A stretch of DNA of 5,138 nt, from positions 1 through 5,138 of the forward strand of contig CBDTVL010000264.1 of NCBI GenBank assembly GCA_965363755.1, written 5' to 3'. The stretch is from JL08 sp965363755. Lineage in GTDB: Bacteria; Pseudomonadota; Alphaproteobacteria; Rhodobacterales; Rhodobacteraceae. How positions within the stretch are numbered: the stretch's first letter is position 1; the number at the start of each line of letters is the position of its first letter. A model generated the notes under the pieces. That model ran no database searches. It was not told the origin of the DNA and worked only from the letters and a program-made list of their open reading frames with translations. Position numbers and translations under genes: made by a program. Shown piece after piece: positions 1-5,138 of this stretch.

Positions 1-63
1 AAAGACCGCAAAGTATAAAAATGCAGCCACCAACAGAGCGGTGAGGGCAGGAATCAATCGCAT
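1..63 (-). CDS. Partial N-terminus, probable RND efflux periplasmic adaptor (membrane fusion protein)
   Basis: Reading the minus strand from an ATG at 63-61 gives 21 codons open to the window edge. The translation begins MRLIPALTAL and continues as an almost wholly hydrophobic stretch (LLVAAFLYFAVF), as expected for an uncleaved N-terminal anchor or signal segment. A good ribosome binding site (AAAGG, bases 74-70 on the minus strand) lies six bases before the ATG. From memory, HlyD/AcrA-type adaptor subunits of RND efflux pumps in Rhodobacteraceae often open this way, with a short basic start, one hydrophobic helix and a Phe-Tyr-rich end. Such adaptors bridge the inner-membrane pump to an outer-membrane channel. 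Only the first helix is visible, so the start of the gene is well supported but the product is an inference. Any protein with an N-terminal membrane helix would fit. It is divergent from the downstream operon. Confidence 0.55.
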   Translation of the reverse strand, partial: MRLIPALTALLVAAFLYFAVF

Positions 64-138
64 GTAGTGCCTTTCTTCGACGGTACCTTTGCCACGTCCG
101 GCGAAAGGTTATGCCCGCTAATATAGGAACTTAATTCG

Positions 139-156
139 CTAAACTAACCAGTTCAG
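139..156. promoter_or_regulatory. Candidate TetR-family operator over the minus-strand promoter
   Basis: The 18-base stretch CTAAACTAACCAGTTCAG is an imperfect dyad: CT-AACT on the left mirrors AGTT-AG on the right, with six of nine positions paired in each half. The form (AACT, four central bases, AGTT) resembles operators bound by TetR-family repressors, which frequently control efflux genes. On the minus strand a -10-like TATATT lies at 125-120. The matching -35 position (about 148-143, a poor hexamer) falls inside the dyad, so a bound repressor would block transcription of the divergent gene. No TetR gene is visible in the window. The assignment is inferred from symmetry and context. Confidence 0.4.
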
Positions 157-247
157 AATAATCTTTTCCGATCCGCGGCGCAAGACGTGGCATGAGCAGT
201 GCGGGCACTGGCGCGTTTTGTTGCCATTGCCTTGTGCGGACCGGGTC

Positions 248-276
248 TTGGCTTGGCACTGCAGGCGCGCTAAGAG
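248..276 (+). promoter_or_regulatory. Weak candidate promoter for the yfgM-bamB-der operon
   Basis: TTGGCT at 248-253 matches four of six consensus -35 bases. It is preceded by C, giving the CTTG form common in alphaproteobacteria. Seventeen bases further on, TAAGAG at 271-276 is a poor -10 with three of six matches. It is the best-spaced pair I found in the 264-base region upstream of the operon, but the match is weak and transcription could start elsewhere. Confidence 0.22.
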
Positions 277-327
277 GGGCGTAGTATCAGGTCAAACTGA
301 CAATCTGAGGCCACAACAGGGATTACC

Positions 328-1005
328 ATGAGCAACGCCGAGAGTTTCATCGAAGAGGTGTCCGAAGAAGTCCGTCGGGACCGATTGTATGCGTTGCTAA
401 AGCGCTATGGCTGGATTGCGGTGCTGCTGATTGTGCTGGTCGTAGGCGGTGCTGCGTGGTCGGAATGGACCAAGGCAAAGACCCGCGCTGCAGCAGAGAA
501 CCTCGGCGACGCAATGCTGGCAGCGCTTGAACTGAATGACTCTGTAGCGCGGGTTGCGGCCTTAAAGGCAATCGCGCCCGAAGCAAGCCCGAATGCGGGC
601 CAGCCGGTGCTTGATTTCATGCTGGCGGCGCAACAGGCTGATGCAGAAGACGCTGCAGGAGCGGCCGAGACTCTGAATGCGCTGGCTGTGAACGGTGAAA
701 TTCCGGAAATCTACCGCCAGATTGCCGCATTCAAAGCGCTCGGTTTGTCTGATGATAGCGTTTCACCCGCCGAAAAACGCAGTCAGTACGAGGCGTTGGC
801 ACAACCCGGTGCGCCTTTGCGATTGCTTGCCATGGAACAACTTGCATTGCTGGATGTGCAAGACGGAGAGATCGAGGCCGCAATTGCCATGCTTCAGTCT
901 ATTCTGGATGACGCACAGGTCAGCTCAGGCTTGCAACAACGCGCCTCACAGGTGATTGTGGCGCTTGGCGGTACACCCAAGATTGCCGTGCCTGCAAACG
1001 GCTAA
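328..1005 (+). CDS. YfgM-like membrane-anchored TPR-like protein (TPR_21 / PF09976 type)
   Basis: This 225-residue protein has a short charged cytoplasmic N-terminus (residues 1-27, rich in Glu and Arg), one transmembrane helix (about 28-44, beginning GWIAVLLIVL) and a long Ala- and Leu-rich helical periplasmic part that fits degenerate TPR-like repeats. That is the layout of E. coli YfgM, about 206 residues, which associates with the SecYEG translocon and periplasmic chaperones. Identification rests on topology, size and position directly before bamB and der, the same order as in E. coli. The start is supported by AGGGA at 318-322, five bases before the ATG. A 6-bp hairpin spans the stop codon, and the next gene begins 41 bases later, so co-transcription is likely. 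The family is fairly sure. The exact role in alphaproteobacteria (chaperone hand-over or stress regulation) is not shown by the sequence. Confidence 0.85.
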   Translation: MSNAESFIEEVSEEVRRDRLYALLKRYGWIAVLLIVLVVGGAAWSEWTKAKTRAAAENLGDAMLAALELNDSVARVAALKAIAPEASPNAGQPVLDFMLAAQQADAEDAAGAAETLNALAVNGEIPEIYRQIAAFKALGLSDDSVSPAEKRSQYEALAQPGAPLRLLAMEQLALLDVQDGEIEAAIAMLQSILDDAQVSSGLQQRASQVIVALGGTPKIAVPANG

Positions 1006-1012
1006 GGCAGGC
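990..1012 (+). other. Intercistronic hairpin across the yfgM-like stop codon
   Basis: GCCTGC at 990-995 pairs perfectly with GCAGGC at 1007-1012 across an 11-base loop containing the TAA stop (1003-1005). No T-run follows, so it does not look like an intrinsic terminator. It could affect mRNA stability or partial read-through between the first and second genes, or be chance in G+C-rich DNA. Confidence 0.35.
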
Positions 1013-1046
1013 TCACATCAGATGGCAGCGCAGACAGGATAAAACT

Positions 1047-2390
1047 ATGATATCGATCGCTCCCGCCTTTCGCCGCAACATCGTCCTTGCGGCTGTCGGA
1101 CTGGGTTTGCTTAGTGCCTGTACAGAGCCGCAGATCATTCTGCCAGGGCAACGAGAGCAGTTGCGGTCTGTTCTTCAGGACGGGGACACAGCCGTAGCGC
1201 CACAAAAAACTGTCAACGAAAGCCGACCGATATCGCTGCCAGCTCAGAAATCAAACGCAAACTGGGCCCAAAGCACCGGATCTGCTGCCTATCGGACCGA
1301 CAACGCAGCACTTGGATCTGCTTTGCAACGGATCTGGTCGGCCCCCATCGGCGAAGGTGACAGCCGCAAGTTCAGGATCACGGCCACCCCAGTTGTCGCT
1401 GATGGGCGTATCTTCACGCTTGATGCTGTCTCCACTGTAACAGCGACCTCGGCGGGAGGGGCGACGATTTGGCAACGCGATATCAGGCCAGCCCGCGATA
1501 CCGCCACTGACGCAACAGGAGGCGGGCTCGCGGTTGATAGCGGGCGGGTTTATGTTTCACTGGGATATGGCGAAGTGGCGGCCCTCGACGCGGCCACTGG
1601 TGCATTGATCTGGGCACAACAACTGGATGCAACGGGCAGCGGTTCTCCAACTGTTTATGGCGATCTGCTTTATTTGGTTGCGGGGGATGACACCGGATGG
1701 GCCCTGAAAAAAGACGACGGGCGCATTGCGTGGCAGGTCAGGGCTTCCAGTTCGATCACCAATGTTCTTGGTGCGCCGGCACCTGCGGTTACCGACTCAC
1801 TGGCCGTGTTTGCCTTTGGCTCAGGTGATGTTGTGACTGTCTTTCGGCGGGGTGGTTTAAGGCGCTGGGATGCCTCCGTCACCGGCGAGCGTCTTGGCCG
1901 CTCTCTCAGCAAGATCAGCGACGTAACCGGCCCCCCCGTCATCAAAGGCAATACAGTCTATGTTGGCAATAATTCAGGCCGCACAGTTTCCCTGAACCTT
2001 GAAAACGGAGAACGCAACTGGACTGCGACAGACGGCGCATTAGGTGAGATCTGGCCTGCGGGAAACAGTATTTTCACGATTTCGGATACAAATGAGCTGG
2101 TACGCTTGGACACAAGAGATGGAAGTCGTGTCTGGGCTGTTCGACTGCCAAATTATGTTAAACAAAAGGCCAAGAAACGCGCCGAAATTTTTGCCCATTA
2201 CGGGCCAATTCTGGCGGGTGGCCGCCTGATTGTGGCGTCCAACGATGGTCTGTTGCGCAGTTTTGACCCAAAAAGTGGTGCGCTGATCGGCTCTGTTGCC
2301 TTGCCCGACGGGGCGACCACTGCGCCGGTTGTTGCAGGCGGGGTTTTGTATGTTGTTGGCTCCGGTGGGCAACTCCACGCTTTCCGTTAG
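1047..2390 (+). CDS. bamB: Outer-membrane protein assembly lipoprotein BamB (PQQ-like beta-propeller)
   Basis: BamB is a lipoprotein partner of BamA in the machine that folds beta-barrel proteins into the outer membrane. The N-terminus is a lipoprotein signal peptide: basic RR at 9-10, a hydrophobic core, then lipobox LSAC with the lipidated Cys at 25. Residue 26 is Thr, not Asp, which agrees with sorting to the outer membrane. After a flexible stretch (26-90) come about eight PQQ-like propeller strands with recurring G-x-(V/I/L)-(Y/F) and (T/D)G-x-x-x-W signatures. Examples are GRIFTLD (120-126), GRVYVSLG (166-173), TGALIW (184-189), NTVYVGN (302-308), NGERNW (320-325), DGSRVW (358-363), and a closing GGVLYVVG (431-438). 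At 447 residues it is longer than E. coli BamB (392), mainly through the linker and a basic loop near 370-390. AGGA at 1036-1039 lies seven bases before the ATG. It sits between yfgM-like and der genes, as in E. coli. Confidence 0.93.
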   Translation: MISIAPAFRRNIVLAAVGLGLLSACTEPQIILPGQREQLRSVLQDGDTAVAPQKTVNESRPISLPAQKSNANWAQSTGSAAYRTDNAALGSALQRIWSAPIGEGDSRKFRITATPVVADGRIFTLDAVSTVTATSAGGATIWQRDIRPARDTATDATGGGLAVDSGRVYVSLGYGEVAALDAATGALIWAQQLDATGSGSPTVYGDLLYLVAGDDTGWALKKDDGRIAWQVRASSSITNVLGAPAPAVTDSLAVFAFGSGDVVTVFRRGGLRRWDASVTGERLGRSLSKISDVTGPPVIKGNTVYVGNNSGRTVSLNLENGERNWTATDGALGEIWPAGNSIFTISDTNELVRLDTRDGSRVWAVRLPNYVKQKAKKRAEIFAHYGPILAGGRLIVASNDGLLRSFDPKSGALIGSVALPDGATTAPVVAGGVLYVVGSGGQLHAFR

Positions 2391-2440
2391 GCTCAAGGTA
2401 CGTTACAGCGCGCCTTTGATACGCGCTTGCGGAGCATCTG

Positions 2441-3898
2441 ATGTCTTTTACCCTCGCTATTGTGGGACGCCCGAATGTGGGCAAGTCCACGTTATTCAAC
2501 CGCTTGGTCGGCAAACGTCTGGCTTTGGTCGATGATCAACCCGGGGTGACGCGCGATTTGCGTGAAGGCGCAGCACGGCTTGGTGATCTGCGCTTTACCG
2601 TGATCGACACCGCTGGCCTTGAAGAAGTCACCGATGACAGTCTGCAAGGACGGATGCGGAGATTGACCGAACGGGCCGTCGATATGGCTGACGTCTGTTT
2701 GTTCATGATTGATGCGCGGGCAGGGGTGACGCCAACGGATCAGATATTTGCCGACATCTTGCGCAAGAAATCGGCGCACGTGATCTTGGCGGCCAACAAA
2801 GGCGAAGGCGCGGCGGCAGATGCCGGTGTGATCGAAGCCTATTCGCTTGGTCTTGGGGAACCGATTCGTCTGTCCGCCGAGCATGGCGAAGGCTTGAACG
2901 ATATGTATGCCCAGTTGATGCCATTGGCCGACGCATTCGACGAAAAAGCTCAGGACGATGCGCCCGACACGGACGTCAGCATTGACGAAGATGACCCTGA
3001 CGCACCCCGTGTTCCGACACAGGCCAAACCATTGCAGGTGGCCGTCGTGGGTCGCCCCAATGCCGGTAAATCAACCCTAGTCAACCAAATCATCGGCGAA
3101 GATCGCCTACTGACAGGACCCGAGGCAGGGATCACGCGCGATGCGATTTCGGTGCGCACTGAATGGGGCGATGTTCCTGTCCGAATCTTTGATACCGCCG
3201 GGATGAGGAAAAAGGCGAAAGTACAGGAAAAGCTTGAGAAACTGTCGGTTGGTGACGGGCTACGTGCGGTCAAATTCGCCGAAGTTGTCGTGGTCCTGCT
3301 GGATGCGGCGATCCCGTTTGAGCAGCAGGATTTACGCATCGCCGATCTGGCCGAGCGCGAGGGGCGTGCTGTTGTGCTCGCCGTGAACAAATGGGACATC
3401 GAACCGGAAAAGCAGAAAAAGCTGCGCGATTTGCGCGAAAGTTTTGAACGGCTTTTGCCGCAGTTACGGGGCGCACCTCTGGTCACGGTTTCGGCCAAGA
3501 CCGGCAAAGGCCTCGATCGCCTGCAAGAAGCGATTCTGAAAGCCCACGAAGTCTGGAACCGTCGGGTGAGCACTGCACAGCTGAACCGCTGGTTGACGGG
3601 CATGCTGGAACAGCATCCGCCGCCCGCGCCGCAAGGCAAAAGGGTCAAGCTGCGATACATGACCCAAGCCAAGACACGACCGCCGGGTTTTGTGGTGATG
3701 TGTTCGCATCCAGACAAGCTGCCGGCGAGCTATTCCCGCTACCTTGTCAACGGGTTACGGGTCGACTTTGACATGCCCGGAACGCCAATACGGCTGTTCA
3801 TGCGGTCCCAAAACGATGAAAATCCGTTCAAGAACCGAAAGAAAAAGAAGCCGTCAAATCTGCGTAAACACACAGAAGGTCGACGCACCGACCGATAG
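2441..3898 (+). CDS. der: Ribosome biogenesis double GTPase Der (EngA)
   Basis: Der is an essential GTPase that binds the 50S subunit and assists its late assembly. It is recognised by two tandem G domains and a KH-like C-terminal domain. G domain 1 has a P-loop GRPNVGKST (9-17), switch Thr38, DTAG (56-59), NKGE (119-122) in place of the textbook NKxD, and SAEHGEG (145-151). A strongly acidic linker (about 165-190) joins it to G domain 2, with GRPNAGKST (204-212), switch Thr232, DTAG (251-254), NKWD (316-319) and SAKTGKG (351-357). The KH-like domain covers about 370-455, including PPGFVVM (414-420) and the ending GTPIRL. A lysine/arginine-rich tail (463-485) may contact rRNA. The length of 485 is close to the family norm. 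GGAG at 2431-2434 lies six bases before the ATG. The gene starts 50 bases after bamB and is probably the last of the operon, as a terminator-like hairpin follows. Confidence 0.97.
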   Translation: MSFTLAIVGRPNVGKSTLFNRLVGKRLALVDDQPGVTRDLREGAARLGDLRFTVIDTAGLEEVTDDSLQGRMRRLTERAVDMADVCLFMIDARAGVTPTDQIFADILRKKSAHVILAANKGEGAAADAGVIEAYSLGLGEPIRLSAEHGEGLNDMYAQLMPLADAFDEKAQDDAPDTDVSIDEDDPDAPRVPTQAKPLQVAVVGRPNAGKSTLVNQIIGEDRLLTGPEAGITRDAISVRTEWGDVPVRIFDTAGMRKKAKVQEKLEKLSVGDGLRAVKFAEVVVVLLDAAIPFEQQDLRIADLAEREGRAVVLAVNKWDIEPEKQKKLRDLRESFERLLPQLRGAPLVTVSAKTGKGLDRLQEAILKAHEVWNRRVSTAQLNRWLTGMLEQHPPPAPQGKRVKLRYMTQAKTRPPGFVVMCSHPDKLPASYSRYLVNGLRVDFDMPGTPIRLFMRSQNDENPFKNRKKKKPSNLRKHTEGRRTDR

Positions 3899-3968
3899 AA
3901 ATCAGGTAGTGCCGAACAACCCAAGATAAATAGAGCCCAGCGGGCTGGACCCTACAAACTCAATAACG

Positions 3969-4003
3969 TCAGATGCCATTGAAGTTTGATGGCGCTGAAT
4001 TTT
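3969..4003 (+). terminator. Rho-independent terminator after der
   Basis: TCAG (3969-3972) pairs with CTGA (3995-3998), and GCCAT (3975-3979) pairs with ATGGC (3989-3993). A possible T-G wobble and one bulged A (3973) lie between them, and the loop is about nine bases. The stem is followed at once by ATTTT (3999-4003). It lies 70 bases after the der stop and just before the promoter of the next gene, the right place to end the operon. The U-run is short, so termination may be incomplete. Confidence 0.65.
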
Positions 4004-4017
4004 CCCCGTCAGAGTTT

Positions 4018-4046
4018 TTGAAAAGCCTGTATACTGGTTTCTTAAT
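4018..4046 (+). promoter_or_regulatory. Candidate sigma70-type promoter for the LTD-Hint gene
   Basis: TTGAAA at 4018-4023 matches five of six -35 consensus bases. After a 17-base spacer, CTTAAT at 4041-4046 matches four of six -10 bases. A start near 4053 would leave a leader of only about 17 bases before the TTG codon at 4070. A competing -10-like TATACT at 4030-4035 has no acceptable -35 at normal spacing. The promoter lies directly behind the der terminator, which supports a separate transcription unit. Confidence 0.45.
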
Positions 4047-4069
4047 TCAATCAGACAGAGTTCAAAAAA

Positions 4070-5137
4070 TTGGCCGACCCCTACTTCTCTGAGATAAAGT
4101 ACCTTGGTGGTAAAAACGTCGACTTCATCGAAGTTGCGTTTGATCCCGACACTGACATCTCCGATTTTGTGATCACGATTTACGCCGCCAACGGGTCGAT
4201 TCGCAGCACAAACAGCCTTGTCGGGATCACCAGTACCCGGATTGGCGGAAAAGACGTTTATGTCATAGATACAACGTCGTCGGGCACATTTTCTGGATTG
4301 GCTGCGTCAAACGGGCTCGCTCTGTCTGACAGCAGCGGGGTCTATTCATTTGTGTCTTTCACCAACACGCCCGCACCCGTTACCGCAACTACCGGACCTG
4401 CGGCGGGCATGACCTCGACCGAGATCGGCAGTGCGGGGGCCGGTTCATCGCTTGAAAGTGACGATGGCGGCGCAACATACACCGTTCAGACCACACCAAC
4501 GCCGGGTGCGATTCCTTGCCTTACCGGCGGAACGCTGATCGATACCGGCGCCGGGCAAGTGCTGGTTGAAGATCTTTCTTCAGGCGCGCTTGTATCGACG
4601 ATCGAAGGCGAATTGAAACCGGTCTTGTTGTCAATGAAACGATTGGTTTTGGCATCAGACATGGCGCTCAACCCCAAGCTCTGTCCTGTCAGAATATGCG
4701 CCGGCGCACTTGGCAGAGGCCTTCCAAAACGCGATTTATTAGTGTCGCGGCAACACCGCATGTTGATATCGTCCCCGATAGTGAGCCGGATGTTCGGCGT
4801 CTCAGAGGTTCTTGTTGCTGCGCACAAACTTATTGAAATCCCAGGCATCTTTGTAGAGTCAGACCTCGCCGAGATCGCGTATTACCATTTGGTTTTCGCC
4901 CGACACGAGGTCATTTACGCAGAGGGGGCCCCAACAGAGAGCCTTTTTCTCGGCCCGGAGGCAGTTCGATCCTTGCCTGATGGCCTTCAAGATGAGCTTT
5001 TGACTTTGTTCCCGGAAGTAGGTGAAACCCAATGGCCGCTTTCCGCGCGGCGGCTCATTCCATCCGGGAAACGTCAAGCGCACCTGATCGCAAGGCATGT
5101 GTCCAACGAGCGTCAACTGCTTGCTTCGCTTGAATGA
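4070..5137 (+). CDS. LTD-like plus Hint (hedgehog/intein, Hint_2) domain protein
   Basis: This is a complete 355-residue protein with two parts. Residues 1-145 resemble a lamin-tail (LTD) beta-sandwich: FSEIKYLGG (6-14), VDFIEV (17-22), LALSDSSG (83-90) and the closing PAAGMTSTEIG (110-120), phrases typical of bacterial LTD domains on secreted proteins. Residues 149-355 form a Hint domain: PC-LTGGTLIDT (149-159) with the presumed nucleophile Cys150, LLVSRQHRMLI (223-233) supplying a Ser-x-x-His motif, and YYHLVFARHEVIYAEGAP (271-288), a Hint_2 hallmark. There is no Sec signal peptide, membrane helix or RTX repeat, so how or whether it is exported is unknown. Translation must use TTG at 4070: an in-frame stop lies at 4043-4045, no ATG falls between, and the first in-frame ATG is codon 114. 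The Shine-Dalgarno is weak (AGAG near 4057-4060). Domain calls are fairly sure. Biological function is unknown. Confidence 0.85.
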   Translation: MADPYFSEIKYLGGKNVDFIEVAFDPDTDISDFVITIYAANGSIRSTNSLVGITSTRIGGKDVYVIDTTSSGTFSGLAASNGLALSDSSGVYSFVSFTNTPAPVTATTGPAAGMTSTEIGSAGAGSSLESDDGGATYTVQTTPTPGAIPCLTGGTLIDTGAGQVLVEDLSSGALVSTIEGELKPVLLSMKRLVLASDMALNPKLCPVRICAGALGRGLPKRDLLVSRQHRMLISSPIVSRMFGVSEVLVAAHKLIEIPGIFVESDLAEIAYYHLVFARHEVIYAEGAPTESLFLGPEAVRSLPDGLQDELLTLFPEVGETQWPLSARRLIPSGKRQAHLIARHVSNERQLLASLE

Positions 5138-5138
5138 T

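Noticed and set aside
204..270. Repeated GGCACTG followed closely by GCGCG at 204-215 and 255-270.
   Set aside because: The two copies share only a seven-base core with unequal spacing to the next match. This is too little to call a repeat element.
192..284. A 30-codon plus-strand ORF (ATG at 192, TAG at 282) in the divergent intergenic region.
   Set aside because: It has no ribosome binding site, no recognisable protein character, and an overlap with the candidate operon promoter. Length is within chance for G+C-rich DNA.
2408..2426. GCGCG / CGCGC inverted repeat between bamB and der.
   Set aside because: The stem is five pairs with a nine-base loop and no T-run, and such repeats are common by chance in this base composition.
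2950..3717. A 255-codon minus-strand open frame inside der.
   Set aside because: It is a shadow of der. The product is Ser/Arg-rich with no domain character, and der is unambiguous on the other strand.
3934..3946. Hairpin AGCCC-AGC-GGGCT after der, considered as a terminator.
   Set aside because: The stem is only five pairs and no T-run follows. The hairpin at 3969-4003 with a T-run is a better terminator.
4030..4035. TATACT as the -10 of the LTD-Hint gene.
   Set aside because: The -35 position 16-18 bases upstream holds no TTGACA-like hexamer. The TTGAAA / CTTAAT pair has better spacing.
5134..5138. ATGA overlap at the end of the LTD-Hint gene, as if a next gene started at 5134.
   Set aside because: Only one codon and two bases are visible and there is no Shine-Dalgarno before it, so a coupled gene cannot be supported.

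Overview
The window looks like a chromosomal segment of an alphaproteobacterium of the Rhodobacteraceae/Roseobacter type. This rests on protein character (an alpha-type BamB, a Der with a lysine-rich tail, and a Hint_2-family protein of the kind common in marine Rhodobacteraceae), moderately high G+C, and weak -35/-10 elements. The assignment comes from recognising families by eye, not from a search.

Layout. (1) Bases 1-63, minus strand: the first 21 codons of a gene that leaves the window, beginning with a hydrophobic N-terminal anchor and probably encoding an RND-efflux periplasmic adaptor. (2) Bases 64-327: a divergent intergenic region. It holds an AT-rich block with an 18-bp dyad resembling a TetR-family operator, and the leader of the plus-strand operon. 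(3) Bases 328-3898: three co-directional genes with gaps of 41 and 50 bp. They encode a YfgM-like membrane-anchored TPR protein, the BamB lipoprotein of the outer-membrane beta-barrel assembly machine, and the double-GTPase ribosome assembly factor Der (EngA). This is the yfgM-bamB-der order also seen in Escherichia coli. (4) Bases 3899-4069: an intergenic region with a hairpin plus U-tract terminator closing the operon and a promoter-like pair for the next gene. (5) Bases 4070-5137: a complete 355-codon gene with a TTG start. Its protein joins an N-terminal lamin-tail-like (LTD) domain to a C-terminal Hint (hedgehog/intein) domain.

How the genes fit together. The operon pairs envelope biogenesis (YfgM near the Sec translocon, BamB in outer-membrane protein folding) with 50S ribosome assembly (Der). 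The LTD-Hint gene is a separate transcription unit and is the least understood part of the window. It keeps the nucleophilic Cys at the domain junction and a Ser-x-x-His motif, but has no C-terminal extein or intein-type His-Asn end. If it is active, the plausible chemistry is cleavage or ligation at Cys150 rather than splicing. I see no rRNA, tRNA, CRISPR array, insertion sequence or other mobile element.
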